Positions 47,083 to 57,179 of a DNA stretch of 64,000 nucleotides are shown here, in pieces (the stretch's first letter is position 1; every line of letters begins with the position of its first letter). The notes beneath the pieces are model-generated. The model made no database searches. It was not told the origin of the DNA and saw only the letters and a program-made list of their open reading frames with translations. The translations under genes and the position numbers were made by a program. The stretch lies in assembly GCA_003290465.1 (NCBI GenBank), contig CP030759.1:3225106-3289105 (forward strand). The letters are read 5' to 3'. This DNA is from Candidatus Sumerlaea chitinivorans (GTDB lineage Bacteria > Sumerlaeota > Sumerlaeia > Sumerlaeales > Sumerlaeaceae).

Positions 47083-48375
47083 CTATTCCCGCTCGATGTG
47101 AAGTTTCAGGAAGTGGGTCGCGCACGAAATGCACGGGTCGTAATTGCGCACGGCCTGCTCGCACACCCACGTCAGCTTCTCATCGGAAAGATTCATGTGA
47201 CGCGGCACGAAGTTTTGCAGGTCGAGTTCAATTGTGCGCTGGTTTTGAGCCGTCGGCGGCACAATGCGCGCGTCCACGATAAGCCCTTCGTCGTTGATGC
47301 GGTAGCGATGGTAAAGAATGCCCCGCGGTGCCTCCGAGCAGCCGTGTCCGATACCGGCGCGCGGATGTGTGTCCACGTATGGGCGATCGGGCGGTTCGTA
47401 CTGCTCGAGGATCCGCAACGCCTCGTAGCACGCAAACACCATTTCCACACAACGGATGACAATGCTCTTGAAGGGGTTGCGACACACAGGCTCGAGCCCT
47501 GCTTCTTTCGCGGCCTCTTGGGCCACGGGCGGGAGCTTATCGAAGTTCAGGCTGTATCGCGCGTTCGGCCCGACGAAGAAGGCTCCGCGTTTCACGATTC
47601 GCGCATGGAGGGCGTTCGAATGTGCAACGTGCTCTTCGACAATGTGCTCAGTGAATTCCGCAATTGAAATGTCCAAGCCTTTGTTTGAGACGAGCCGCCC
47701 TTCGCACAGAGGGTATTCGTCTGGATGCCGCAGCGCCACAAATTCGTAGTCTTGCTCAAAATCTGGGAAGGGCAACTTGGCGGTAAACGCCACGCTCTTG
47801 AGGGAGGCTTCGAGTGCCCATTTGAGTTTCTCGATTAGAGGGGCGAACTCGCGCTTCGTTGGCACGCGATAGAAGCCCCCAACGCGAACGTTGATCGGGT
47901 GAACCTCACGTCCGCCCAGCACCTGCACAATCTCGTTCCCGATTTTTTTGAGTTCGAGCGCCATCTTCACGACGTCCGGATGGTCCTTCGCCATTTGGAT
48001 TGCATCCTCATAGCCAAGGAAATCCGGCGCATGGAGCATGAAGACGTGGAGAGCGTGGCTCTCGATCCATTCGCCGCAGTAGAGTAAGCGACGCAGCGCG
48101 CGGAGTTGTCCACCAACCTTCACGCCACATGCGTTCTCCATGGCGTGGACCGAACTCATCTGGTACGCGACCGGGCAGATCCCGCAGATTCGGGCCGTGA
48201 TATCGGGCGCCTCGGTGTAGCGCCGGCCGCGGAGGAAGGCCTCGAAAAACCGCGGTGGCTCATAGATCTTGAGCTTTACGTCGGCGACTTGGCCGTTGCG
48301 AATCTTAACATAGATGGCGCCCTCTCCCTCGACACGGGCGAGCGCATCGACTTTGATGACACGGTTACTTTTCAT
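47083..48375 (-). CDS. hydA: NiFe hydrogenase large (alpha) subunit, group 3b sulfhydrogenase type
   Basis: The start was moved to the ATG at 48375, giving 430 residues beginning [19 protein letters not shown], the usual N-terminus. Nickel ligands are in [11 protein letters not shown] (L1 motif) and DPCISCATH near the C-terminus. A short tail after the His (FLKLHIERE) is presumably cut off by a maturation protease. It forms the catalytic core with the small subunit, whose gene it overlaps by 11 bases. The complex should couple H2 to NAD(P)H and possibly polysulfide reduction. No maturation gene is in the window. Confidence 0.94.
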   Translation of the reverse strand: MKSNRVIKVDALARVEGEGAIYVKIRNGQVADVKLKIYEPPRFFEAFLRGRRYTEAPDITARICGICPVAYQMSSVHAMENACGVKVGGQLRALRRLLYCGEWIESHALHVFMLHAPDFLGYEDAIQMAKDHPDVVKMALELKKIGNEIVQVLGGREVHPINVRVGGFYRVPTKREFAPLIEKLKWALEASLKSVAFTAKLPFPDFEQDYEFVALRHPDEYPLCEGRLVSNKGLDISIAEFTEHIVEEHVAHSNALHARIVKRGAFFVGPNARYSLNFDKLPPVAQEAAKEAGLEPVCRNPFKSIVIRCVEMVFACYEALRILEQYEPPDRPYVDTHPRAGIGHGCSEAPRGILYHRYRINDEGLIVDARIVPPTAQNQRTIELDLQNFVPRHMNLSDEKLTWVCEQAVRNYDPCISCATHFLKLHIERE

Positions 48376-49156
48376 AAGCCTCACTTTGCCTCCTGAATGC
48401 ATCGGCGTAGGCGTTGAATCCGCGATAGAGGCGGACGATATCGGGTTTGGGGATTTGGAGCGAATCGCGCATCCACTCGCTGAGTGAGTAGGTGTTGGGC
48501 GATTCTTTCGGACCAAAGCAGCCGTAGCAGCCACGATTGTACGATGGGCACAACGCGTTGCACCCCGCTTGAGTCACCGGACCCAAACATGGCGTGCCGT
48601 GGCTGACCATGACGCACACCGTCCCACGACGTTTGCACTCCACACACGTCGCATAATTTGGGATGTTTGGCTTGCGGTGGTTGAGCAGAGCGCTGACCAC
48701 TTCCACTAAGTGGTATTTGTTTACCGGACAGCCCCGCAGCTCGAAATCCACAAATACGTGGTCGGTGATTGGCGTGCTTTTGTTGAGCGTCTGGATGTAT
48801 TGCGGGGAGGCATATACGGCGCTAATGAAATCCTTCACGTTAGCGAAATTCCGCAGGGCTTGAATCCCTCCCGCTGTGGCACACGCCCCGATTGTGATAA
48901 GAAAGCGGGATGCGCGTCGAATCTGCTGGATTCGCTCTGCATCGTGAGGGGTTGTAATGGAGCCTTCGACCATGGCGACGTCGTACGGCCCCTTCACCAC
49001 GGCGCGAGATGCCTCGAGGAAGTTTGCAATCTCGACGGCGCCGGCAATGTCCAACAACTCATCTTCGCAATCGAGCAGGCTCAACTGGCAACCGTCGCAC
49101 GACGCGAACTTGAACACCGCAAGCTTTGGCCTTTTTGCTTTCTTGGTGCTTGGCAT
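48365..49156 (-). CDS. hydD: NiFe hydrogenase small (delta) subunit
   Basis: The ATG at 49156 follows GGGAGG at nine bases and gives 263 residues; the open frame upstream is not coding. Iron-sulfur ligands are in [16 protein letters not shown] and [10 protein letters not shown]. Further cysteines lie in [24 protein letters not shown] and CYGCFG, a three-cluster pattern like sulfhydrogenase delta subunits. It relays electrons between the NiFe site and the diaphorase module. The gene lies four bases after hydG. Confidence 0.94.
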   Translation of the reverse strand: MPSTKKAKRPKLAVFKFASCDGCQLSLLDCEDELLDIAGAVEIANFLEASRAVVKGPYDVAMVEGSITTPHDAERIQQIRRASRFLITIGACATAGGIQALRNFANVKDFISAVYASPQYIQTLNKSTPITDHVFVDFELRGCPVNKYHLVEVVSALLNHRKPNIPNYATCVECKRRGTVCVMVSHGTPCLGPVTQAGCNALCPSYNRGCYGCFGPKESPNTYSLSEWMRDSLQIPKPDIVRLYRGFNAYADAFRRQSEAYEK

Positions 49157-49160
49157 TTGC

Positions 49161-49997
49161 TTATACCTCCCGCTTTCCGAACAGTTCCTCGATGTGGTCG
49201 AAGCGATAAACTGGTCCATTCTTGCATACGAAGGTCGGGCCGATCTGACAGTGACCGCACAGGCCAATGCCACACTTCATGTTGCGTTCCATGGAGATGT
49301 AGATTCTGTCGTTTGTCAGACCGCGCTTCTGAAGCTCTTGGACCGTGAACCGCATCATGATTTCTGGCCCGCACACAAATGCGGTCGTGCTCAGTGGGTC
49401 GAAGGGAGCTTTCGGGATCAGCGCCGTTACGACCCCCACGTTGCCCCGCCAATCGCCGGTGGCGCGGTCAACGGTCACATAGACTTCCATATCGAACTGG
49501 GCACGCCACTGCTTGAGCTCTTTTTGGTAGAGGATGTCGTTTGGGCTTCGCGTTCCGTAAAGAAGAACGATTTTGCCGAACTTCTCTCGGTTCGCAATGA
49601 GCTGATACAATGCCGGACGCAGGGGAGCTAAACCGATGCCGCCCGCGACGATGACGACATCGTTCCCCGCTGCCTCTTCTACTGGCCAAGCCGTGCCAAA
49701 AGGGCCTCGCACACCAAGGTAGTCGCCCTTGCGCAGTTGGCGCATGGCTTTCGTCACCAAGCCCACTTCGCGCGTCGTATGCGTTAGCCCCTTTGGTGAT
49801 GTGGGATCGCCGCTAATCGAGATCGGAACTTCTCCCACGCCAAACACGTAAAGCATGTTGAATTGTCCCGGCAAGAAAGCGAACGGCTTTGCGCCGTCTA
49901 CAGCGTCGAGCTCGAGTGTGAACGTGTCATGGGTTTCTTGGATGAATCGGCGAACCCGGAACGGCCTTGGCAGCATGGGATCAATCCACTCGCTCAT
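49161..49997 (-). CDS. hydG: Sulfhydrogenase gamma subunit, FAD/NAD(P)-binding oxidoreductase
   Basis: The 278-residue protein is of the ferredoxin-NADP reductase superfamily. It has an FAD-binding barrel ([15 protein letters not shown]), a pyrophosphate loop [22 protein letters not shown]-site residues [13 protein letters not shown], and a C-terminal 2Fe-2S-type [19 protein letters not shown], as in PyrK/HydG proteins. It exchanges electrons with NAD(P)H. Its position between the cNMP-binding gene and hydD matches group 3b operons. Confidence 0.94.
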   Translation of the reverse strand: MSEWIDPMLPRPFRVRRFIQETHDTFTLELDAVDGAKPFAFLPGQFNMLYVFGVGEVPISISGDPTSPKGLTHTTREVGLVTKAMRQLRKGDYLGVRGPFGTAWPVEEAAGNDVVIVAGGIGLAPLRPALYQLIANREKFGKIVLLYGTRSPNDILYQKELKQWRAQFDMEVYVTVDRATGDWRGNVGVVTALIPKAPFDPLSTTAFVCGPEIMMRFTVQELQKRGLTNDRIYISMERNMKCGIGLCGHCQIGPTFVCKNGPVYRFDHIEELFGKREV

Positions 49998-50009
49998 CGC
50001 TTCTCCTCC

Positions 50010-50474
50010 TCACTTCTTCTTTGTCCCATAGAGGTCGAGCAGTTGGAGCCGCGTAGCCTCAAGGCGAGCTGCCATCACTAACGTGAACCGCTTGAGCAAC
50101 TCGTAGCCGAGGTCGTGATCCTGTTCACATTTGGAACGCAGACAGGCTCCGTCGAGAGCGATTGCACGGGTGAGCTCGATCGCCCTTGCATCGAAGCGCC
50201 AGCGGTAGGGCGGAATGAGCCACGACCACCCCAGAACGTCGCCTTCGTCCAGCGTATCCACGATAATTGGCCCAACACCGGGCCCAGCAATTTCGATCGC
50301 AACCTTGCCGTGGCGAATCAGGTAAAACTTGTCAGCCGACTCGCCTTCTCGAAAGATGTATTTCCCGGCATCGAAGCGCACGTTGGACGCACATGAAACC
50401 AACAAGTTGAGATCGCGCTTCGGAAGGTTTTCGAAGAACTTGTGTTCAGCGAGATAGCGCTCAAGAGTTTCCAT
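50010..50474 (-). CDS. Cyclic-nucleotide-binding-domain protein in the hydrogenase operon
   Basis: The chosen ATG at 50474 has AGGAG nine bases upstream. The 154-residue protein is a single Crp-type beta-roll (LVSCASNVRFDAGKYIFREGESADKFYLIRHGKVAIEI) with a final helix, and no DNA-binding domain. The phosphate-binding loop normally containing RSA is not evident (RWRFDARAIELT), so ligand binding is uncertain. It sits inside the operon between the beta and gamma subunit genes. I infer it regulates or stabilises the hydrogenase, not transcription. Confidence 0.85.
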   Translation of the reverse strand: METLERYLAEHKFFENLPKRDLNLLVSCASNVRFDAGKYIFREGESADKFYLIRHGKVAIEIAGPGVGPIIVDTLDEGDVLGWSWLIPPYRWRFDARAIELTRAIALDGACLRSKCEQDHDLGYELLKRFTLVMAARLEATRLQLLDLYGTKKK

Positions 50475-50479
50475 GCTCC

Positions 50480-51625
50480 TCACTCCTTTCCTGCAGCTAC
50501 GGTTTGGCGCATCTGGCGCGCCTCTTCCGTGATATCAATTCCGACTGGGCACCACGTGATGCAGCGGCCGCACCCCACGCATCCGAACGTCCCGAACTGA
50601 TCCACCCATGATGCCAACTTGTGAGTCATCCACTGGCGATAGCGCGACATCGTGGACTGCCGAACACTTCCCCCGTGAATGTAGGAGAAATCGAGGTTGA
50701 AGCACGAGTCCCACCGCCGCCAGCGTTCCGCATGATTGCCCACGAGATCGGTGGTATCCTCAACCGTCGAGCAGAAACACGTTGGGCACACCATCGTGCA
50801 GTTGGCACAGGCAAGGCAGCGGTCCGCGATCGCCTCCCACCGTGGGTGTTCGAGGTTCGAAAGAAGAAGGTCTCTGAGCCCCTCTGTCTCAAGCTGTCGA
50901 GTGATCCGCCCAGCGGCTTCGCGCGTCACGGCTTCGGCCTCTTTGCGGTCCTCTTCGGTAGCTGGTTGGGTAGGAAGCTTACGCAAGAGCTCGACCCCGC
51001 GCACCGAACCCGACTCAAGGAGGAAACGGTGTTTGCCATCCGTGAGGAGTTCGGTGAGGGCGATGTCAAATCCCGCCAAAGCACGTGGGCCGGTTTTCAT
51101 TGAAGTGCAGAAACACGTGCCTGCCGGTTCCGCGCAATTGACGGCGATGATCAAAGCTGCGTGGCGCCGGCCTTGATATACGGGATCCACATACTTCGTC
51201 CCCTTAAAAATCGTGTCTTGAATTGCAATTGCTTGCAACTCGCAGGGGCGGACCCCAAGAAACGCCATTCGCGGAGGCTCTTCTTGGTCAGGAATAATCT
51301 GAAAACCTGTGCGGTTTTTCACAGCTCGCCACATTCGCAGGTGGGGCGGAAACAAAAAACGCTTCCACGAATGGGGGCCGACTACATAGCCAAACAGCGC
51401 CTGATCCGAGCGCCGGCGGAGGCGGTACTTGCCCGGCTCCTGCAGGTCCCCCCATCCAGCCGGAAGGTCATCTGGCGAGTTAATCTCGTCGTACACAATG
51501 GCCCCATCCTGGACGGTCGGGCCGATAATCTTATATCCCTCTGCGCGAAGCGCGTCAAAAAGTGCCCCAAAATTCTCGCGCAGCAGAACCACACTTTCGC
51601 CGCTTTTCAATTTTGATCCAGGCAT
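50480..51625 (-). CDS. hydB: Sulfhydrogenase beta subunit, 4Fe-4S dicluster protein
   Basis: The 381-residue protein carries two 4Fe-4S motifs near the C-terminus (CLACANCTMVCPTCFC and CVGCGRCITWCPVGID). The N-terminal part has the beta-subunit landmarks (FLGVRPCELQAIAIQD, CAEPAGTCFCTSMKTGP). It transfers electrons between hydrogenase and diaphorase and may carry the sulfur-reducing site. It is the first gene of a five-gene operon: hydB, cNMP protein, hydG, hydD, hydA. An upstream ribosome site (AAAGGA) is about 11 bases from the ATG. Confidence 0.94.
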   Translation of the reverse strand: MPGSKLKSGESVVLLRENFGALFDALRAEGYKIIGPTVQDGAIVYDEINSPDDLPAGWGDLQEPGKYRLRRRSDQALFGYVVGPHSWKRFLFPPHLRMWRAVKNRTGFQIIPDQEEPPRMAFLGVRPCELQAIAIQDTIFKGTKYVDPVYQGRRHAALIIAVNCAEPAGTCFCTSMKTGPRALAGFDIALTELLTDGKHRFLLESGSVRGVELLRKLPTQPATEEDRKEAEAVTREAAGRITRQLETEGLRDLLLSNLEHPRWEAIADRCLACANCTMVCPTCFCSTVEDTTDLVGNHAERWRRWDSCFNLDFSYIHGGSVRQSTMSRYRQWMTHKLASWVDQFGTFGCVGCGRCITWCPVGIDITEEARQMRQTVAAGKE

Positions 51626-52051
51626 GCACGACCCATCCTTTCCGAGAATGAGTTAGAGTACCAAGTTAGTACGGAGTTCCGCAAGCTGAAAGCGTAAGCG
51701 CCCTGCAGCCGTTGTCCAGCTGCAGGGCGCGCCGTGCTTCTCCTCACCGCACTACCACTTAACTTTTTGCGTTGCGGAATGCTGCACGTCATTGCTGTGC
51801 AATCCCTCTCCGCACTTTTGGATTTTCTACTTGTGAATTCTTTCACGAAATAATCTGCGGAATTTCAACAAAAATCTACAATCCGTAATGCTGCTGACAA
51901 ATTGCGTCCAGATGTTGAGACAATCCGCCCCGCGCAAATGAAAAGATTGTTGAGCTGAATCGCCCATGCGAAACCCGCGGGTTGAGATGTTGCGGGAGGG
52001 TGGGAGGATACTTGCCCCCGGCTTTCGTCATCGCACACTGGATCGCGCCCG
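51626..52051 (-). other. Intergenic region upstream of the hydrogenase operon
   Basis: About 426 bases contain no gene. A hairpin with a 9-bp stem (GCCCTGCAG at 51700-51708 with its complement at 51720-51728) lies 75 bases before hydB. An A/T-rich segment at about 51770-51890 probably holds the operon promoter. No clear FNR-type palindrome was found. Confidence 0.5.
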
Positions 52052-53056
52052 TTAAGCTACGAAAACGTAATCCGCCAATTCTGCCCATCCATGGCTATCC
52101 AGCCACTCGCGAATCTGGGGGCGAGCCTCGCCGACGCCTACGGCGATCACGCAGAACCGGCCCTTGGGGGCGCCAAGTGTCTCTGGCTCTACCACCGCGA
52201 TGCCGTGGATGCGTTGCCCAATTTTTCTTGGGTCAATATCCACCAGAAGTTCCGGCTTGCGCTCGGGCGGCCAAGCGCGAAGCCACTGTTTTCCCACCAA
52301 ACCCGCTCCCCACTGCACCAAGCGTTTGCGCAATAGCATTGGAGCTTGCAGAAGGTAGTGCATTTTGCACGCCAAAAAGGCTTCCGGGGCGTAGTGCGGA
52401 TCGCGTCGCGAGAGGCGATGGGGTGAATCGCGCCAACGTAGAATGGGGGGAGGCGGCGTGGTGGTTAGCTCGTATCCATTCAGCCAGAAACGCAGCAGAA
52501 GGTCATAATCCTCAGGCCATGGCCTTGACTCGTAGCCCCCAACGGCCCGAAACGCGGACCCTCGCATGAGGAAGGTGGGGTGAGCGAGCGGGCATTCCAC
52601 GAAGAGATTGCGAGCGATTTCCTCTGGGCTGTCCAGCGAGTTGAGCCATGCGGAATAGCGGCGTCGGCCCTCGCCCACTTCGCCAAAGTCTTCCACGCGC
52701 CCACCGCAGACCGCTGCTCGTGGGTTATCTTGCAACGCGGCGATTTGTCGCTCGAGCCGATCGGGGAGTGCTATGTCGTCGGCGTCCATTCGCGCCAAGT
52801 ATTCTCCTCGGGCATGCATTGCGGCGATTCGGAGCGCAGAGGTGATCCCATCTCCACCCGCCCGGTGTACCTTGATGCGGGGATCCTGCCTCGCATACCG
52901 GTGAGCGATTTCGGGTGTGCCGTCCACCGAACCGTCATTCACCAAAACCAGTTCCCAATTGACCCACGTTTGTGCCAAGATGCTCTCGAGGGCGTCGCCA
53001 AGGGTCGCCTCCGCGTTACGTGCCGGTAACAGAATGCTGATGAGTGGTTCTTGCAC
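52052..53056 (-). CDS. Glycosyltransferase family 2 with extra C-terminal domain
   Basis: The 334-residue protein starts with the GT-A core: ISILLPARNAEATLGDALESILAQT, VLVNDGSVDGTPEIA, the metal-binding MDADDIALPDRLERQ, and ECPLAHPTFLMRGSAFRAVGGY with WPEDYDLLLR. After about residue 245 a second unit of about 90 residues follows: VQWGAGLVGKQWLRAWP, LVDIDPRKIGQRIHGIAVVEPE and CVIAVGVGEARPQIREWL. This looks like a Rossmann-like CoA/nucleotide-binding segment, as in PglD-type proteins. It likely adds a sugar to a surface glycan. It is monocistronic. Confidence 0.85.
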   Translation of the reverse strand: MQEPLISILLPARNAEATLGDALESILAQTWVNWELVLVNDGSVDGTPEIAHRYARQDPRIKVHRAGGDGITSALRIAAMHARGEYLARMDADDIALPDRLERQIAALQDNPRAAVCGGRVEDFGEVGEGRRRYSAWLNSLDSPEEIARNLFVECPLAHPTFLMRGSAFRAVGGYESRPWPEDYDLLLRFWLNGYELTTTPPPPILRWRDSPHRLSRRDPHYAPEAFLACKMHYLLQAPMLLRKRLVQWGAGLVGKQWLRAWPPERKPELLVDIDPRKIGQRIHGIAVVEPETLGAPKGRFCVIAVGVGEARPQIREWLDSHGWAELADYVFVA

Positions 53057-53425
53057 GGAGGACAGGATTCTTTCTCTATCCCGAGGGCGTCAAGCGCGTG
53101 TTCGGCTCGCGGACTTCGGAAAAGGCGATAGTTGCAAAGAATCACCGAGACAAAGCGGCTGAGCTTACTCTTCCCATCATGGCAAGTAAACCGATTCAGC
53201 AAAAAATTAGAACCAAAAAACGCCTTATTCGCCAAAAATTTCGGAATGGATTGCTGGTTTTCATTGTTTTGTTTATTGACTTCGTGTTGCGCGCATTTCG
53301 GTGCCACCGCAGCACTTTGATGCCGTAGCGCGAAGCCAGTCCGGCGCCCGGAGTGACTGTTCACCCATGCGTCGGACCGGAGGGTGGTTCTTTGACATTC
53401 AATAGAACGGAGGTGACTGACTCCC
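53057..53425 (+). other. Leader region upstream of rny
   Basis: About 369 bases with no supported gene. An A/T-rich segment (53190-53290) may contain the promoter. A TTGACA hexamer at about 53391 overlaps the start region and is too close to the start codon to act as -35. CGGAGG precedes the ATG by about ten bases. Confidence 0.45.
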
Positions 53426-54997
53426 ATGCCTTTGGGAACGATTCTGGTGACCGCCGCCGTGACACTGGTTGTTGTGCTTCTGGTTGGCGGTGGTCTCGTA
53501 TGGTTCCTCGCAAAACGGATGGGAGTGCAGATCAGCTCAGCCCACCAAGCTGCCCAGCAGGCGTTGGAGGAAGCCCGCAAAGAAGCCGAGACGATTCGCA
53601 AGGAAGCTGAGATCGAAGCCAAAGAGCTCATCTTCCAGCGAACAAAACAAGCCGAAAAGGAAGCTCAGCGACGGCGAGCCGAACTGGATCGCATCGAAAA
53701 TCGGCTACGAAATAAAGAGCGGATTCTTGATCAGAAGATCGAAAGCTTCGAGCGGCGCGAGAAGGCTTTAGCCGACAAGGAGCAGACGCTTCAGGCAAAG
53801 CTTGAATCCATCGAGAAGCGCGAAGCGCAGCTCGAAGAGATGGAAAACGCTCTGCGCCGCAAGGCTGAAGAGATTAGTGGCTTGAGCGCTGAAGAAGCCA
53901 AACGCTACCTCCTCGAGAGTCTGGAGAACGAGGTGAAGCAAGAGGCTGCGGCGATCATCCGGCGGGTTGAAAACGAAACCAAGGAGATCGCCGAACGCAA
54001 AGCGCGCCAAATCATCACGTTGGCCATCCAGCGGTGCGCGACGGAGCAGGTGACGGAGAGTACCTGCTCAGTGCTCACGCTTCCGTCGGACGAGCTGAAA
54101 GGGCGTATCATTGGTCGCGAAGGGCGTAATATTCGGGCCCTCGAAGCGGCCACGGGTGTGAACCTCATCGTGGACGATACCCCCGAAGCGGTCGTCATTA
54201 GCTCCTTCGATCCGCTGCGGCGCGAGATTGCTCGTTTGGCGCTTGAGAAACTGATTGCCGACGGGCGAATCCATCCCGCGCGCATCGAAGAAGTCGTGAA
54301 GAAAACCGAGCGCGAGCTTCTGGAACATATTCGGCAAGAAGGCGAACAGGTCGCTTTTACACTCGGCATTGGCGACCTTCATCCCGAACTCCTCAAACTC
54401 TTAGGCAGGCTGAAATTCCGAACGTCTTATGGGCAAAATATCCTGATGCACTCGCAGGAAGTGGCAATCCTGTGCGGCAGCATGGCGGCCGAACTTGGAG
54501 CTGACATTCAGTTGGCAAAACGCGCCGGCCTGCTCCATGACATCGGGAAAGCCGTGAGCCACGAAATCGAAGGGACTCACGCGTTGATTGGGGCTGATCT
54601 GTGCAGAAAATACGGCGAAAGTGCACCCGTGGTGCATGCGATTGCCGCCCATCACAACGAGGAAGAACCTCGAACCATTGTTGCGGTTCTCGTGCAAGCC
54701 GCCGACGCCATCTCAGCGAGCCGGCCCGGTGCACGACGCGAAAGCTTGGAAGCTTACATCAAGCGGCTTGAGAAGCTTGAAGAAATCGCGAGTAGCTTCC
54801 CCGGCGTCGAAAAATCCTACGCTTTGCAAGCAGGACGAGAAATCCGCATCATGGTGGAGCCAGAGAAAATCAGCGATAACGATGCCGCTGTTCTGGCACG
54901 CGAGGTCACAAAACGCATCGAAAACGAAGTCCAATATCCCGGACAAATCAAGGTCACCGTTCTTCGCGAAACGCGAGTCGTGGAGTACGCAAAGTGA
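53426..54997 (+). CDS. rny: Ribonuclease Y
   Basis: The 523-residue endoribonuclease initiates mRNA decay. It has an N-terminal membrane anchor ([25 protein letters not shown]), a long coiled coil (about residues 35-200, rich in Glu, Lys, Arg, Ala), a KH domain ([27 protein letters not shown]), and an HD domain ([25 protein letters not shown]). Length is typical. It is probably monocistronic, with a terminator about 215 bases downstream. Confidence 0.97.
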   Translation: MPLGTILVTAAVTLVVVLLVGGGLVWFLAKRMGVQISSAHQAAQQALEEARKEAETIRKEAEIEAKELIFQRTKQAEKEAQRRRAELDRIENRLRNKERILDQKIESFERREKALADKEQTLQAKLESIEKREAQLEEMENALRRKAEEISGLSAEEAKRYLLESLENEVKQEAAAIIRRVENETKEIAERKARQIITLAIQRCATEQVTESTCSVLTLPSDELKGRIIGREGRNIRALEAATGVNLIVDDTPEAVVISSFDPLRREIARLALEKLIADGRIHPARIEEVVKKTERELLEHIRQEGEQVAFTLGIGDLHPELLKLLGRLKFRTSYGQNILMHSQEVAILCGSMAAELGADIQLAKRAGLLHDIGKAVSHEIEGTHALIGADLCRKYGESAPVVHAIAAHHNEEEPRTIVAVLVQAADAISASRPGARRESLEAYIKRLEKLEEIASSFPGVEKSYALQAGREIRIMVEPEKISDNDAAVLAREVTKRIENEVQYPGQIKVTVLRETRVVEYAK

Positions 54998-55583
54998 GCC
55001 GGCTCCTGTTCGACGACCGGAAACGACAGTGAACCCGTTGTGTTAGTCGTCGTTTTTGGTGCGAGCAGTCCCGGCCGACGCTTCCGCTGTGGGATAAATC
55101 ACGGAGTGATCCATCTTTCCGCGATTTTCCCGTTGGGGCTGCAGCTTAGACCAAGCCCACATTCCCCACGCGGACGTCGAAAAACTTCCATTGATTCCGG
55201 ACAAACACTCACCGCCCTGTCCTCAAGCTCTTGGGGGCAGGGCGGGTTGTTTTTGGGGCCGCGATTTCGCGCTCAAGGTTCTCCACGGCCAACGCGCCTG
55301 TGCTCTGTAAGCGGGAAGGTCTGAATGTGGCTGACGAAAGCGGCCAAGACACTTCTTGTGCTCGATGCGCGCAGAGGGCGAAGCAGAGCGTAGGAAGGCT
55401 TGCGCCCGTAGCCAGTATTTGCGAGTTCCCCTTCCCTCGCTTTTGGCTTTCGGCATCGGATCAAGGCAATGCGAGGGGGCGAAACGCTCTTACGTGATTC
55501 GTTTCAAGAGAACGCTGCGGCCGCCAAGTGGCCGCGCAATCGGACAGCCCTGCACTACTGGGTCGGCTGCGGATCTCCGAGTT
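54998..55583 (+). other. Non-coding stretch downstream of rny
   Basis: About 586 bases hold no supported gene. The section before the terminator shows several short hairpins, for example ATCAC-GGA-GTGAT near 55100. The section after it (55260-55583) is G/C-rich and shows nothing recognisable. A long rny 3' untranslated region or a small RNA is possible. Confidence 0.4.
55212..55255 (+). terminator. Terminator downstream of rny
   Basis: An 8-bp stem (CCGCCCTG at 55212-55219 with its complement at 55238-55245) encloses an 18-base loop that can itself pair partly. It is followed by GTTGTTTTT. The run is interrupted by a G, so efficiency is uncertain. Confidence 0.7.
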
Positions 55584-56963
55584 TTACAAGTCCGGCCAGA
55601 GCGTTGCGCGGACTTTTCCCGCCGCTAGCGTGGAGGTAGAGCTAAGATTGCCCTCGCCAGCGGCAGTGACTGTGATTTCGCCCTCGCCAGCGCGGAATTG
55701 GTAATCGCCGAGCTTGACCCACCGGTCATGGACTTTGCGTTGGTCCACCGTGCGCGATGAAACCCCGTCGGTATGGCGAACCGTGTAGAGCACTTTCGTG
55801 CGCGAATCGCGAGCGGGATAGCGCGCGCACACCTCATATTTCCCGTCCTTCGGCACGCCAAGTCGCCATGTAGCGCTTGGCGTCGTTTGCTGCGACGCCA
55901 CTGCGACGCGTGCCGTCACCCCGCTGGTTTCTTCGTCACTCCAAACGCCGGCGCAAGCAAACGATGTTCCGTCGTCGCTGTCGGTGACGATGCGAGTGGG
56001 CGGGAGGCCGACGCCGAGGCCTGTTTTTGCGATGAGGAGTTCCATAAACTCACCGAGTTGCGAACTGTCGTGCGGATCGGGATCTGAACTGTAGGGTAGG
56101 CAAAATGCGTTACTGAAGGCCGCCACAATGCACTCTTTGCCATTGGGTAAAACCACATAGGCGATGTCCTCAAGGGTGTCGTACGCCAAACCGGGTTTGT
56201 TGTAGTAGCGGCTGCCGGGCGGGAGTCCAAAACCCAACACACTGTTGGATTTCCAGCGGTCGTGATTGAGAAGCTCCATCATGTAGTCCCGAGCGTCGGG
56301 TTCGATTGCCCCTTTTACAATCTCCAACATGAGCGAGGCGCTGAGGCGGGGTTGCATGAGATTCTTGCCGAACACGTCCCGCGCCACCTTCTCGGCTCCC
56401 CGCGGCCATTCTCCGGAATTCGTGGGGTAAGTCTTGTGCAAAATCACTTGGTTTCCGAGCAATCCCCGCTCGTCCAGCCAGCGGGCTGTATAGCGACGGC
56501 GCTCAATCCACTCACTCCAGCGTGGGTCGGTCGTTGAAGTCAGATCGTCGATGTTCGGGGCGCTGGTGATCGCGTCTACCACCACACCCGTTTGAAAATT
56601 GTCCGATTTCTCGATCATTGGCCGGACAGCGTGGTCGAGGTGAGTGTAGGGCAAACCGTGTTCTCGGCACCAGTGCATTGCGGCGGCCATATAAGCAAGC
56701 TTGACGCAGCTTGCAGGGTAAGCGACCGCGTCGCCGTTGAAGCTTCCGCGTCGCCAGGAGCCATCCTCGGCGGGAATGAGAATGGTGGCATCCAGTCGGT
56801 CGAAGGGTTTGTTGCGCATGAACTCCGCGCGCGCTTCGGCAACTGCCGCGTCCAGCAGTGGGTCATCCACAATTTTGAATGCTCTCGTGTCCGCCCTCAA
56901 TGGTGTCCACATGCTCCCCGTAAGAACAAGTAACGAAGCGACCAACGCGTTCCGCCACGCCAT
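55584..56963 (-). CDS. Secreted serine hydrolase of the class-A beta-lactamase fold with golvesin-type C-terminal domain
   Basis: The ATG at 56963 follows AAGGAG at ten bases and begins a signal peptide (NALVASLLVLTGSMWTPLRA), giving 459 residues. The catalytic motifs are intact: Ser-Lys in YPASCVKLAYMAAAM (SXXK), SDN in EKSDNFQTG, and KXG in NKPGLAYDTLEDIAYVV. The last 120 residues form a golvesin/xanthan-lyase-type domain (GVWSDEETSGVTARVAVASQ, GKYEVCARYPA, WVKLGDYQF). It could be a beta-lactamase relative or a peptidoglycan or ester hydrolase. Nothing points to antibiotic resistance specifically. The neighbours are unrelated. Confidence 0.85.
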   Translation of the reverse strand: MAWRNALVASLLVLTGSMWTPLRADTRAFKIVDDPLLDAAVAEARAEFMRNKPFDRLDATILIPAEDGSWRRGSFNGDAVAYPASCVKLAYMAAAMHWCREHGLPYTHLDHAVRPMIEKSDNFQTGVVVDAITSAPNIDDLTSTTDPRWSEWIERRRYTARWLDERGLLGNQVILHKTYPTNSGEWPRGAEKVARDVFGKNLMQPRLSASLMLEIVKGAIEPDARDYMMELLNHDRWKSNSVLGFGLPPGSRYYNKPGLAYDTLEDIAYVVLPNGKECIVAAFSNAFCLPYSSDPDPHDSSQLGEFMELLIAKTGLGVGLPPTRIVTDSDDGTSFACAGVWSDEETSGVTARVAVASQQTTPSATWRLGVPKDGKYEVCARYPARDSRTKVLYTVRHTDGVSSRTVDQRKVHDRWVKLGDYQFRAGEGEITVTAAGEGNLSSTSTLAAGKVRATLWPDL

Positions 56964-57179
56964 TTTGTGTAGTCTCCTTGAGTAGAGCTGCAAACGCCTC
57001 GACGCCAACCGGTTAGAATTGGCGAGTTGCGCACCACGCACTATTCGCTGGACTGCATACGTGGATGCTCGGCAGCCACCTCTTGTGCTCTCGCGGATCC
57101 AGGAGAGTTGTCAACAGAATCGCTTTCGAATACTTCTCAAGTGAATCACGCAACGTGACGGCGTGTGGCTTCAGGTAGC

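Noticed and set aside
48376-48534. A 53-codon N-terminal extension on the hydrogenase large subunit
   Set aside because: It lies inside the small subunit gene in another frame; the family N-terminus starts at the ATG at 48375.
53391-53396. TTGACA hexamer before rny
   Set aside because: It lies about 35 bases before the start codon, so the -10 would fall on the ribosome site.
55584-56963. Annotating the serine hydrolase as an antibiotic-resistance beta-lactamase
   Set aside because: SXXK, SDN and KXG are shared by many non-resistance hydrolases of this fold, and the golvesin-type domain points to a surface role.
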